Shown here: positions 11,080 through 21,599 of the stretch, piece by piece | Position numbering within the stretch: the first letter of the stretch is position 1 | How the letters are laid out: every line of letters starts with the position of its first letter | DNA from: Zygnema cylindricum | Taxonomy: Eukaryota > Streptophyta > Zygnematophyceae > Zygnematales > Zygnemataceae | Assembly (NCBI GenBank): GCA_037447655.1 | Contig: JBBHKE010002443.1 | Coordinates: 90,622-147,893, forward strand | Length of the DNA stretch: 57,272 nt | Direction of reading: 5' to 3' | Position numbers and translations under genes: made by a program | Notes under the pieces: model-generated | What the model saw: the letters and a program-made list of their open reading frames with translations, nothing else | Database searches by the model: none | Told to the model about the DNA's origin: nothing

Positions 11080-11757
11080 AGGACCCTGAATGGATAATGG
11101 ATACAGGAGCGTCAGCCCACATGTGGTGTAACAAAGCCATCTTCAAAAATCTGAAAACAACACCGGAGAAAAATATTTATTATGCTTGAGGAATGAGGGT
11201 TCAGACTCGTGCTGTGGGAAATGTGTCTTTGCTAGTGGATGTGGAGGGCAAAGCAAATGAAAGAACTCTTCACAATGTCTTATTTGTGCCTGACTTTAAG
11301 AAAAATCTGTTTTCTACGTCTTTGGTAGAGAGGAAAGGCTTTGAGGTTAATTTGAAAAATGGTAGGCACGTTGTTAGCAAAAATGGCAAAGTTGCAGTAA
11401 CTGGTACTAGGGATAATAGCAAGATGTACGGTATGGATATTGCTTATACCTAGGAGAATGATGTTCTGTACTCCGGTGTTTTGCATTCAGATGAGTTGTG
11501 GCATTAGAGATTAGGCCATGTAAACTATGATAGTTTGAGAAAAATGGTCCTTGCTGGTAAAATAGAGGGTGTATCGATTTCAGATCAGCCGGTCAAAACG
11601 TGTGATGGCTGCGTTTTGGGCAAAATCCATAGACTACCATTTCCTTAAGAGTTTGAACATCGGTCCACCACACTTTTACAACAAATTCATTCGGATGTTT
11701 TTGGTCTGGGGAAGGTTCCATCTGCCGGCGGAATGAAATATATTGTCACCTTTGAAA
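11080..11757 (+). pseudogene. Copia protease and integrase N-terminal remnant (A1)
   Basis: The aspartic protease active site is present as WIMDTGASAHMW (about 11090-11125), with a stop soon after (TGA near 11188). The frame 11193-11453 continues the protease and the linker (VPDFKKNLFSTSLVE). The integrase zinc-binding region follows (RLGHVNYDSLRKMV...CDGCVLGKIHRLPF), with a TAG replacing the residue before RLGH. The catalytic core begins (HSDVFG) and breaks off at about 11757 inside the first core strand. Confidence 0.85.
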
Positions 11758-11946
11758 CTTTGAGACCTCGATAAGTCCTCAGAATGGACAGCTTGCAAGA
11801 AGTCTATAGGATAACCCTGACCCCTTTGTGTTTCAGCAAGAACAACTTCCACCCTGACAGACATAAACTCTGACCACCGTCACCCCTGTGACGGCAAGAC
11901 TCCCGTGAGTCGATAGCAAAAAGAATCTCTAAATTTGCTCCTCTCA
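11758..11946. other. Filler DNA at the A1 deletion junction, with two hairpins
   Basis: These 189 bp match neither the integrase before them nor the LTR after them. They contain two adjacent short perfect hairpins: CCGTCAC/GTGACGG (11877-11894) and GACTC/GAGTC (11898-11911). Filler of this sort is common where end-joining repairs a break. The origin of the segment is unknown. Confidence 0.6.
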
Positions 11947-12076
11947 GCTTTCATAAGATTTGGTGAGAACTTGAACACAACTGTTTGATAGATTTTGATA
12001 GCTTCTGAGAGTGTATCATGTCTACATATACTACTACTGCTGCTCCTCCACCTGCACCGGTGGTTATAGAACAACA
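11947..12076 (+). repeat. 3' end of the right LTR of A1
   Basis: It matches the last ~130 bp of the left LTR, from GCTTTCATAAGATTTGGTGA to the terminal AACAACA, including GAGAGTGTATCATGTCTAC. Confidence 0.88.
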
Positions 12077-12480
12077 ATAGAAAACTTTACGGGCTCGGTT
12101 AACGGGGTGTCCCCATGTAAGCGGTACTTTGATAAAGTATTTTGGATTGTGGTGAAGATTCTCTATACTACTCTGGAGAGAATCCCCATGTGAGAAAATG
12201 AAATCGGAACTTTCAAATGTGACGGTTTGTAGTTGTGGGTAGAACTGATGACGATTGAAGACGAAAACAAAACTAATACTTAGGATGACGCACGCAAAAA
12301 CTACGACGATTGTTACACGTCTACAATACACGAGACCATTTGTGACGACTCCAAAACTAACGACAAATGACACATCTACAACGACAAACAGTTGAAAGAA
12401 ATACCACAAAGATGGTATGCACCAAGAAATATAAAATCGTGGCCACAAAAACTTTATATAAAAAGATGGATGCCTTTTAT
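12077..12480. repeat. Dispersed repeat, inverted copy near 33125-33325
   Basis: The stretch from about 12105 (GTCCCCATGTAAGCGGTACT) to about 12330 is, as its reverse complement, clearly similar to about 33125-33325 (AAAGTATTGCTTACATGGGGAC on that side). No open frame is convincing. Confidence 0.65.
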
Positions 12481-12869
12481 ATTTTTCCTTCCTCTCACTC
12501 TTCCCTCTTCACTATATCTATCCCAAGATAATGTAAACTTGATACTAAAACTATAATAGCACGAACAACTTAAATAGCGACCTAATACGTAGTGCCTGAC
12601 AAGCTAAGGAGCAGGCCTTGTCACTGTGAGACTTGAAAGAAGAAAAAAACGTGCAGAAGAGTGCAGCGTGCCTTTTTCCTTCGAGAAGAGAAGAGAAGAG
12701 AAGTAAAGAGAAGGTTTTGTGCGCACTATAACATGAAACTTCGTATGTATTCTTTCGTGCGCCGTACGCGTATGAAACGTCAAATATACGAATCAATAAT
12801 GTGACGTCGATACGAACCAAAATATCGCTCGTGTCCAGTATACGATGATTCTCCAATTGAATTGTAACA
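12481..12869 (-). repeat. Probable LTR part of minus-strand copia E1
   Basis: Just downstream (in minus orientation) of the E1 RNase H end lies a purine-rich run AGAGGAGGA (complement of about 12870-12880), followed by TGTTACAATTC. This is the expected polypurine tract and LTR start. The other LTR edge was not found, so the left limit is arbitrary. ORF-like stretches here have no known match. Confidence 0.4.
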
Positions 12870-14680
12870 ATCCTCCTCTCAATGGGAGAATTGTCAATGT
12901 CGTTAGATCATTCCTAAATTGGGCCGCCCCCTCAAAAGTACAACATGAATGGCTGCCTTCGTTAACATGTCAGTAGCTTCTTCCAAAGTCGTCACAAACT
13001 TAAAATCCACTTCTTTCGCTATCACAAGATCTCGTACGAAATGCCATTGTATGCGTATGTGTTTAGTATGTTTATGAAAAACTAGATTATTAACCAATGC
13101 TATAAAACTCATATTGTTCGTAAAAATAGTGAAGCAACCAATAGGAAACTTTAATTTAATTAAACTTTCTTTTATCCAAACCGAAGCCTTAGACGCGTGA
13201 CAAGCGGCCATGTATTCCTCTTCCGTGGAACTTAATGCGACAGTTGGTTGGAGGCGTGAACTCCATGAGATTGCCGCCCCACTGAAAACAAAAGCGTATC
13301 CCGAAGTAGATTTCCCTGTATCAAAATCTCCTCCCTAAATATCGCAAGATTTGTATGACAGGCTAATCTCCATTGTACTTATAGCGAAAGATTCGCTTGA
13401 TTGCCTTCCAGTGCGCCCTTTTTGGCGCTTGACAAAATCGGCTGACCACTGATACGGCCGCCAAAACATCCGGTCGTGTACCTACGTTAAGGTATATAAG
13501 ACTCCCAATCGCCTCATGATAAAAGACGTCAACCGTTGGTTTTTTATCACACTTTTGTAATTGTATTTTTGCGTCCAAAGGTGTTAAAGTAGGCTTCACG
13601 TCTAGCATAGAAAACCTAGTTAAAACTTCGCGGCAATATTGAGCTTGACTCAATTTAATATTGCCGTTGGCGAATCAAATCATTTCGATTCGCATAATGT
13701 ACCGTGCCTCCCCAAGGTCAATAACTTTGAAATGTAGGAGCAAGTACGCCTTTAACTCGCGAATTAAATCCAAGCTGTTAGACGTCATAAGAAAGTCGTC
13801 CACGTAGACCGAAAATATTGTTTCATCTACGCCTTCACCTTTAACATTCCAGAATCTGAGAACGTACGGGTGAAACCGAATTCAAATAAGACTTTATGTT
13901 AGCGCAGGTACAAAGTTTTAGGCGCCTGATTCAACCCATAGAGAGATTTACGGAGGCGCCATACTTTTCCTTCTGTGATGTTATGCCCTCTATAACTTTC
14001 ATATAAACCTCTTCTTCATGCTCGCCTTTTAAAAAGGCTGTTTTGAACCCGATTTAACAAACATGTTTCTGTCCTGCTGTCACAATTGCAATAATAATGC
14101 GTAATGAGTCAAGTTTGACCACCGTAGCATATGTCTCCATAGAATCAACCCCCTCTCGTTGTTGAAACCCCTTGCATACAAGCCGTGCCTTGTATTTAGT
14201 TACTTCTCTTGAAGCACTTGTTTTGTTAAAAAAACCAACTTGGCATCGATTGCCTTTTTATCTTTCAGTAAAATTACTTCCTCAAAAGTTTTTCACAATT
14301 GAATTGAATTCCCTTTCCCAAGCCGGTTTCCACTTAAACTCCCAATCACATGAATTTCTCGCCTCCGAGTATGATTGAGGATCTCCGGCTAAATTAGTAC
14401 ATAATGATTGCTATAAAATTAAATCCGATTCTTTCGAATCGGAGATAAAGTAATGGGAGTTCTCAATTAAGCGAACCGGTTTCGTTCCTTTGTTTTCTCT
14501 ATTGCTTCGTCGAAGCATAATTTCGGGTTCCTTTTCCTTTTCAATTTCAATCACCTTTCCACTTAATTTGCTTGATTTTGAGCTCTCCGATTTTTGAGTA
14601 TTTGTAGACATTCGAGAGTCATTGAGTGGTGTCACTTTGCTTTTCAAATTCAATAAAAGGAATTTACAATTGGCGCCGGC
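12870..14680 (-). pseudogene. Copia pol remnant E1: integrase-RT linker, reverse transcriptase, RNase H
   Basis: Read right to left, the sequence encodes the Ser/Lys/Glu-rich linker between integrase and RT (about 14680-14411: SSKLSGKVIEIEKEKEPEIM). Degenerate RT follows, with the catalytic motif YVDDF (complement of about 13795-13806). The RT end comes next (13653-13363: SLIYLNVGTRPDVLAAVSVV), then the RNase H end (13211-12903: TKHIRIQWHFVRD and ATDMLTKA). Several frameshifts and stops separate the parts. The linker joins abruptly to a different copia fragment, E2, at about 14680. This is a truncated, inactive copy. Confidence 0.8.
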
Positions 14681-15557
14681 GAGATAATTAGGGGAAGGAC
14701 GCTGGAGGAATTGACTGAGTTTAGTGATAATTGTTGGAATGTCAGGGCGGGTGGCGTGCATTGCGTACATAAAGGCCCCGACCATCGATTGGTAAGTAGC
14801 ATGGAGGCGGGAGAGAAAGGAGTCAGTGGAGGGGAGGATAGGGGCATTGGCATCTAAAGGAGTGGAAAAGGAGGAGCAGTCTGCCATGCCAAAGCGTTCT
14901 AAAAGATCAAAGATAAAGGTCTTTTAATATAGAGAGGGTATGAGCTGAGCGGTTACGGGAAACTTGTGAGAGTTCACTTAGATCAGCCATGTCAAAATGG
15001 CTGTGAAGGAGAGATTTGACAAGAGAGATTTTAGAGAGGGAAGGACCGACAATATGAAGATCATCAAAAAAGATGGCAACAATGATAAAGGAAGAGCCAG
15101 AGCCACGAGAGTAAATGCTATTATCGGCATCAATTCGGGTAAATCCTTCTTTCCTAATAATGGCATCTATGGTATGGTTCCGTACACGGGGGGGGTTGTT
15201 TTAAGCCATAGATTGTTTTAATGAGATGACAAACCAAATGTTCGGATCCAGGGGAAATATAGCCCTCAGGCTGATGCATGTAAATGTCTTTCGATGAAAT
15301 ACCATTTAAGAAAGCATTCTTAACATCCATCTGATAAACATGGAAATCATGTTCAACAGCTAAAGCAAGTAGGGTGCCTATATAAGCCAACTGTGCAACT
15401 AGAGCAAAGGTTTTAGTGAAATCTATACCTTCTATTTTGGAAAAGAACTTCGCCACAAAACGAGCTTTGTACTTGTCCACGGATCCATCCGCTTTTTGCT
15501 TTACACGGAAGACCCATTTGGAGCCGATTGCCTTTCTTCATTGGGGAAGTGGATAGA
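14681..15557 (-). pseudogene. Copia reverse transcriptase remnant E2
   Basis: Read right to left: the RT N-terminal part (15480-15154) has DKYKARFVAKFF and YQMDVKNAFLNG. The catalytic region follows in another frame (FFDDLHIVG, near 15050). Then comes the RT end (14887-14690: SMVGAFMYAMHATRPDI). A frameshift near 15166 and a stop after KDLYL break it. The right edge is cut by the LTR of B1 at 15558, so E2 is older than B1. It differs enough from E1 to be a separate lineage. Confidence 0.8.
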
Positions 15558-16303
15558 TGTTGTTTTTGGAAACCTTCAGTCCTCTCTATATCTCGTTGCT
15601 ATACTGCCATGCTGCGCTAAGTCTGACATTGCAGCTAGAAACTTGTAATCCTCTCTATATTTCGTTGCTATGCTGCCATGCTGCGCTGCTTTAATGTTGC
15701 AGCAGCGCTGGTAGAACATCGCAATCATAGCAACGTGAGTGGTGGACGGCGGACTGAGTTCCCTGTCATTTTTGGAAGTGAAATATTGAAGTGCGCCGTC
15801 ATTTCGGTGAACGAACATTTGCAGCATACTTTAGCAGCGACTACAGTTAAAGATTAATGTAGATATTTTGTACCGTAGACGGCAAAGGTTTGGTTTGGTA
15901 AAGATTTAGTGTACCGATGGACAACAATAATTGTTGTACGGTTTAGATCAGCTGTAGGCTCACTTGTATATGTAGGACTTAGAATATTTTGGAAGTTAGG
16001 AATTCCTTGTATGAAAAACTGCGAAGCAGTTTTAGGGGTTCTTTGAAGTATAAGATCATTGTGATCTTTTGGCAAACCTCTGTGAAATTTTGCATGTGTT
16101 TTCTTAGGTGTATTTCCTTCATTGTGAAAAATTTGCAGACCTAGTGTTTTTCTGATTTGTTTGGAGCTTTATTGTGAAGTTGGTCATTTGTGGGTATTGT
16201 GAGAGTTTTCTCTTTGTACTTTGATTGTGATTATGGCAACTACTACTGCTGCTGCTGCTGCTTCCTCTTCTTTTTCAGGGGCACCAGCTGCCTGAAATCC
16301 ACA
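15558..16303 (+). repeat. Left LTR of B1 (746 bp)
   Basis: Starts TGTTGTTTTTGGAAACC and ends AATCCACA before the primer site. Near its start is a tandem duplication with a 69-bp period (CCTCTCTATAT at 15581 and 15650), containing CATGCTGCGCT. The first ~30 bp resemble the LTR at 27055, but the two LTRs are otherwise different subfamilies. Confidence 0.85.
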
Positions 16304-16320
16304 GGTCACGGGCCCGCCTT
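16304..16320 (+). other. Putative primer binding site of B1, variant form
   Basis: GGTCACGGGCCCGCC directly follows the LTR. It is the initiator tRNA-Met half-molecule site with changes at three positions (GGTTATGGGCCCA to GGTCACGGGCCCG). The same variant follows the LTR of B2 at 19141, so it is inherited and not a one-off mutation. Confidence 0.6.
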
Positions 16321-16331
16321 CACTGATCCCG

Positions 16332-17112
16332 GTGTTTAATGGGGAAAAATATATGCATTGGGCTGATTTGACTAAATCTTACCTTAAGCAAGTAAAGTTG
16401 TATGATGAGGTCTCTAGCGTTCTTCTAGATACGGACCCAGATTTTGAAAAGAAAAATGAGGATGATTTACATACTATCAAGTTTATTTTGTTGGAAGACT
16501 TAAATATGACGTATATCAGTATCACTACGGCATCTGAATTATGGAAGAGTTTGAGAGAATCTCATGTGATAGCTACGGAGCAGAATGAGGTTATAACTGT
16601 TGGAAAAATTTGGGATTGTAAATATACCGGGGGTGATAAGAAATCATACTGCACTGGTTTCAAACTTGTGTTGTCAGAAAATGGATGCTCCAGGGGGAAT
16701 TTTCCTCCCTATCATCAAGCAATGATTTTAATGAGAGGGCTTCCTATTGAAATAAAAAGGAGCCTCGGAACAATTAAAGAGGTTAGAGAAGAGTAAATGG
16801 AATATAGCTGTAGTTGTAGCTTACATTATAGAGGAAGAGGGAAATCACATAGCATTGAATGGAGGACATTCAGCAGTAGCTTATAATGCTCAGACATATA
16901 GGCCGGATGGATTTTCAAGAAATAGGAATTTTACTCCTAATCCGAATTATAAGCAATATGATAGATGTGTCTATTGTTTTGTTAAAGATCATGTTTTTTG
17001 GCTGTGTCTGGCATTTATAAAAGCATGTGAGATAAGAATATATCATGCGGTATGCAAGGTGCGATCTGAGGATCCATCACCAAAATTTTCGGCATCAAAA
17101 CTGTCGGTTTAA
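16332..17112 (+). pseudogene. Copia gag remnant (B1)
   Basis: A 154-codon frame (16332-16796) carries the copia gag region (MFNGEKYMHWADLTKSYLKQ, then KIWDCKYTGGDKKSY and YHQAMILMRGLP) and ends early with TAA. The C-terminal part follows (16855-17112) with a CCHC knuckle: C-VY-C-FVKD-H-VFWL-C. The frame needed to join the two parts is broken. Role: particle formation and RNA packaging. Confidence 0.85.
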
Positions 17113-17175
17113 AATATGGCTTTCTTTGCAATCGACGAGATGCAACCAGATGAACCGGCGAAATAAAAAGACGAT

Positions 17176-18360
17176 GTGGTCAGATTTATGCAATCGGATG
17201 ACGACGAGTTCTTTGCTTTTGCGAAAGATCTCATGGAGGGACCCCAAGAGAATGGGTGGATTATGGATTCCGGGTGCTCTTCGCACATGTGCAGCAACCG
17301 GGCTTACTTCAAAACCCTCAATCCAATTCCCACTCATTGGATTTATTATGCGGATAACACCGGTGTAGAGGCTACGGGAAAGGGAAGTGTGGTGTTAGCA
17401 TGTGACATCAATGGTCAGATTGTAAAGAGGACGTTACATGATGTTCTCTATAATCCAAAATTTAAGAAAAAAATGTTTTCCACTTCGGTGGCTAAAATGA
17501 AAGGTATTGAAATTCTGCAAAAGAATGGGAAAAAGGTAGTAAGCAAAGATGGGAGAGTAGCCTTGGTAGGAACTAGAGGCCCAAACTTGTTATACCGGAT
17601 GGACTTGGCTAATGAAATTGAATTTGCATAATCCAGTGTCCTTCCAAAACATGTTTTGTGGCATAAGAGGCTCGGTCATGTTCATTATGAAAGGCTTGAT
17701 AAAATAGTAAAGCAAAATATGATAGATGGTGTCAAATTAGGACAAAAAGAGTCTCATGTATGTGATGGCTGTGCTTTGGGCAAGCTTCACAAGCTACCCC
17801 TACCTCAGACCGCGGATATATAGGCCACGGATCTATTACAAGTAATTCATTCAGATGTGTGGGGACCGTCAAAGTCCCTTCATTTAGTGGCAGCCGGTTT
17901 TTAGTCACTTTTACACATGACTTCTCCCGATACAACAAAGTTTACTTTATGAAGGAGAAAAGTGAAATGTTTACTCACTTCAAGCACTTTCGGATTTGGG
18001 CGAAATAACTTCACTAGAAGCCGATTCTCTTCATTCGGTCCGACATCGGAGGAGAATAAATCTCTAATGCATTTTCAGATTATTTAAAAGAAAATGGCAT
18101 CTCTCGTCAATTCACATTTCCCTATACTCCGGAGCAAAATGGAGTTTTAGAAAGACTTAACCGGATCTTAACGGAAAGTGCAAAATCTATGATGTTAGAT
18201 AAAGGGATAAATTTTAAATTTTGGGGTGAAGCTTTCTCTTGTGCATCTTATATTAGGAAAAGAATAGAAACTAGAGCAGTAAAAGGTCAAACACCATATG
18301 AAATATGGACCGGAAGGAAACCCAATGTGAGTCACTTCCGAGTTTCTGGTAGCAAATGTT
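17176..18360 (+). pseudogene. Copia protease and integrase remnant (B1)
   Basis: Protease: the 17176-17631 frame has the active site WIMDSGCSSHMC and the flap-side text VLYNPKFKKKMFSTSVA. It ends with TAA where the link to integrase should be. Integrase: HKRLGHVHYERLDKIV and [14 protein letters not shown] (zinc-binding HHCC), HSDVWGPS, the catalytic Glu region EQNGVLERLNR and KGQTPYEIWTG. These lie in several frames, with stops near 17820 and 17900. The sequence ends abruptly at GSKC. Confidence 0.85.
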
Positions 18361-18389
18361 GTTCTGAGAAAACTACTGGCAGTGAGGAT

Positions 18390-18645
18390 GAAGTTCAAAC
18401 AACGTAATCTGGTAGTGATCTAGTCACGCCTCGTACGTATTTGTTGTCGGCGGCTGTCAACTCGTCACTTGAGAGAAATGCGTGAGTATGTCCTCCGTGG
18501 ACGTACGGAAATTCGGCAGGACCACGGGAATTCGTGAAGTCAGTTCTACGGTGCCAAATCCTCTAATCGGACGGTTGACAGCCGCCACCAACAAATACTG
18601 ACGAGGCGTGACTAGATCACTATCACTTTACGTTGTCTGAACTTC
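18390..18645. repeat. 72-bp inverted duplication at the B1/B2 junction
   Basis: The left arm (18390-18461) is a near-perfect reverse complement of the right arm (18574-18645), with a 112-bp spacer. The right arm is normal B2 LTR sequence: the LTR at 27055-27906 has it in the same place. That LTR lacks the left arm, so the left arm is an inverted copy added at the junction. Confidence 0.85.
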
Positions 18646-19140
18646 GGTGTAAATATTTGGTACAACATAATTTTGTCTGTAGTGAATTAGTTGTTTAGTG
18701 TTGAGAATGTGATTTATGACATACCTTTAGTACACAGGTATACTCACACTATTTGTTATATTAGAATGTTAGATGTACGGCTGGAATGCCTCCGTACAGC
18801 TTAGTGTAGTTTCGGTGTATAGAAGTAGGACTTAGTGAATTTGATTCATTAGGAACAAATGATATGAAAACTGTACACTCAGTTTTAGTAATTTCATTTC
18901 TGCATATCTCACAAATGTGTCAGCGGAATTCATTGATATTTTTTGGGTGAGTATTTTTGTATGTTATCTAAATTGTGGTAAATTTTCAGGATCATTTGGG
19001 TGTTTTTCTGAAAGTTATAGTCTGTCAAATTTTCTGTTCAGCCATCGGTATTTGTGGAAGCTTCCTCTTTTTATTTGTTATACGATGACTACTGCTGCAT
19101 CATCTTCATCTTCAGTGCCAGCAGTTGTCTGAGAACAATA
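18462..19140 (+). repeat. Left LTR of B2, 5'-truncated
   Basis: Aligns with 27207-27906 of the right LTR: shared phrases are GTATGTCCTCCGTGGACGTA, CAGTTCTACGGTGCCAAATC and GCCATCGGTATTTGTGGAAG. It ends GAGAACAATA before the primer site GGTCACGGGCCCG at 19141. Confidence 0.88.
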
Positions 19141-19163
19141 GGTCACGGGCCCGCCTTCACGAA

Positions 19164-19929
19164 TTGCGGTCTTTGATGGACGCGAATATCTGTATTGGGC
19201 AGATTTGGTTAAGTCTTACTTCAAGCAAGTGAAACTTATTGATGTGTTAAATGGATCACTGGCAGAATCTGATGCTAGCTTTGATCAAAAAAATGACCAG
19301 GCTTTGCATTTAGTAAAGCTTATGATATCAAAAGAATTGCATATGACATATATTAATGTTACAAAGGCATCAAAATTGTGGGATGCATTGAAATCTTCTT
19401 ATGTTAAAGCTAGTGACCAGCATGAGATTATAATTGCTGGTCAGATCTATGAGTATAAGTACACACGTGGTAGCATGGTGGAATACACTAATCGGTTTCG
19501 ATGTTACTGTCAGAAAATGCATGTTCTGGGGGGACTTTCTCTCCTTATCATCAGGCCATGATTCTCCTAAAGGGGCTTCCTAATGAATATAAAAGAGCCT
19601 CAGATGAAATGAAAAAATTGTTTAAACCTCTTTGAAATTTGCAAACAGCTATAGAGTTTATCTTGGCAGAAGAAGCTACTAAGACAGTTTTAGGATTTAG
19701 AAAACCAGCCGTAGCATTTACGGCTCAGTTTCAGAGGGAAAGTAGATATCAAGGGAATCAGTTTAATCCTCAGTTTGAGAAATGTGTTTATTGCTATACT
19801 GATTATCACTCTTTCAGAGCTTGTCCTTTGTATATAAAAGCTCGTGAAATAGGTACTTTTCGGAAAGGATGGAGACACCGCGGATCTCCCATTACCCAAA
19901 AACCTCCGAATAAAATTGTTGCATTTTGA
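19164..19929 (+). pseudogene. Copia gag remnant (B2)
   Basis: Similarity starts at about 19164 and runs through 19205-19561 (VKSYFKQVKLIDVLNGSLAES, QIYEYKYTRGSMVEY). After a frameshift it resumes at 19639-19929, which holds the CCHC knuckle C-VY-C-YTDY-H-SFRA-C. A TGA at about 19635 and one at 19927-19929 interrupt the path to the protease. Confidence 0.85.
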
Positions 19930-19944
19930 GCGGAGGATACGCAA

Positions 19945-20400
19945 TTGAAGAAGAAAACGACCGAGGAAACGATACCTGATGTGATCAGTTTTCCAAAAAC
20001 TGATGACAAAGAGTTCTTTGCTCTTGCCAAACTTGACATGAGGGAAGGAGAAAAGGACCTCGGATGGATAAAGGATTCCAGTAGCTCTTCACACATGTGC
20101 TGGAACAAGTCTTGGTTTAAGGAGATGTTTTCTATTCCTTTACGTCAGATCTTTTATGCTTTTGGCTATGCCGTTGAATCAAATGCCAAAGGAAACATAG
20201 ATCTAGATTATGTGATAGATTGAAAGGTTGTTAAGAGAACTTTGTATGATGTCTTGTATGTTCCAAAGTTCAAGAAAAATTTGTTTTCTCTATTGTAGCT
20301 GAAAGCAAAGGCTTTAAGGTTCTCCAGAAAAATGGCAAGAAAATAGTGAGCAAGAATGGAACAGTAGCTCTAGTATAAACTAGAGGCCTAAACGTTTTGT
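19945..20400 (+). pseudogene. Copia protease remnant with altered active site (B2)
   Basis: The motif that reads MDSG in B1 and MDTG in A1 is KDSSSSSHMC here (about 20070-20100), so the catalytic-site Gly is lost. Stops at 20221-20223 and near 20376 follow. Integrase starts directly after. Confidence 0.8.
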
Positions 20401-21575
20401 ACCGCATGGACCTGGCTAATAAAATTGATTTTGGGTACTCCAGTGTCCTATGTGATAATTTTTTGTGGCATAAAAGGCTTGGTCATGTGCATCATGAGAG
20501 ACTTACTAAGATGATAAAGCATGATATGATAGAGGGAGTCAAGCTTGGTCAACAAGAGTCTCATGTGTGTGATGATTGCGCTCTCGGAACGCTTCACAAG
20601 CTTCCCCTATCCCAAGTTTCTGATCACCAAGCCACAGATGTTCTTGGTATTATTCACTCTGATGTTTTCGGCCCTTCTAAAGTTCCCTCTCTTGGTGGCA
20701 CCCGCTTCTTTGTCACCTTTACATACGATTACTCCCGGTATAGTCACCTATACTTCATGAAGGAGAAGAGAGAAGTCTTCACTCACTTTAAACACTACAA
20801 AATCGGGGCGGAGAATCTTCACGGCAAATCTATTCTTGCTTTGCGGACGGATAATAGTGGAGAGCATGTAACTCATGCCTTTGCTGATTTTTTGAAAAAA
20901 AATGGCATCTCTCGTGAATTTACTGCTCCGTACACACCGGAACAAAATGGTGTTGGCGAGAGACTTAATCGGACTTTGACTGAATGTGCTCGATCTATGA
21001 TGGCCGATAAAGGTGTGGATCCAAAGTTTTGGGGGGAAGCTTTTCATTGTGCTTCCTACATCAGAAGTAGAGTGGAAACTCGAGCTATTAGGGGTAAGAC
21101 ACCTTATGAAGTGTGGACAGGCACAAAGCCAAATGTCAGTCATTTTAAAGTTTTTGGTAGCAAATGTTTTATCTTAGATAATTTTCCCAATTGGAAGCTT
21201 AGTCCAAAATCTGTACCTGGTGTCCTTTTAGGGTATGATGATAAATTTGCAGGTTATAGGGTGTATAATCCTCAGAGAGGATGCCTTCAAACAGCCGGGA
21301 ATATTCAGATTAAAGAAGAAAGTCAATATGTTGACGTTTTTAGCATGGATGAAGCTGAAAGGAATGAGAAAATACAAGAGTATATCATTCTTAAGCAAGT
21401 ACCTTTTACTCCAACCTCTTCTACTTCTTCTACCTCTCTCCCAAATGCCTCTGAGCCGTCTAATACTCCTTCAGTAGCTGCTCCTTCTGTTGATGCTCCT
21501 CCCAATACACGCTCTGTGCGGCAATTTAGGGAACCAACAGTTCCGCGTCAGATTTTCCGAGGGGAAGAAGGCTAA
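20397..21575 (+). pseudogene. Copia integrase, best preserved domain of B2
   Basis: A 392-codon open frame. The zinc-binding HHCC region comes first (HKRLGHVHHERL, then CDDCALGTLHKLPL). The catalytic core follows, with HSDVFGPS, RTDNSGEH and EQNGVGERLNRT providing the D, D and E residues. Then come KTPYEVWTG and the C-terminal part, with the Pro/Ser/Thr-rich linker towards RT. It would insert the cDNA into host DNA. It is intact as a domain but sits in a polyprotein broken on both sides: a frameshift at about 21575 separates it from RT. Confidence 0.9.
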
Positions 21576-21599
21576 GCAGCCGCCTTCGAGGCGACCGAG

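Larger units (their letters stand above)
9276..12076 (+). mobile_element. Copia-type LTR retrotransposon copy A1, internally deleted
   Basis: Order: complete left LTR (9276-10159), primer site, broken gag, broken protease, integrase N-terminal part, 189 bp of foreign filler (11758-11946), and the last ~130 bp of an LTR (11947-12076). The flanks AAAGA (9271-9275) and ATAGA (12077-12081) fit a 5-bp target duplication with one change. The sequence on both sides is continuous with the paralogous empty site at 8640-8700. The rest of integrase, all of RT and RNase H and most of the right LTR are missing, so the copy is non-functional. Confidence 0.85.
15558..18389 (+). mobile_element. Copia-type element copy B1, 3'-truncated
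   Basis: Complete left LTR (15558-16303), primer site, gag, protease and part of integrase, ending at about 18360 in mid-domain. No RT, RNase H or right LTR of this copy is present. The break runs into a 72-bp inverted duplication that leads into the LTR of B2. B1 is inserted in E2 RT sequence. Confidence 0.85.
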
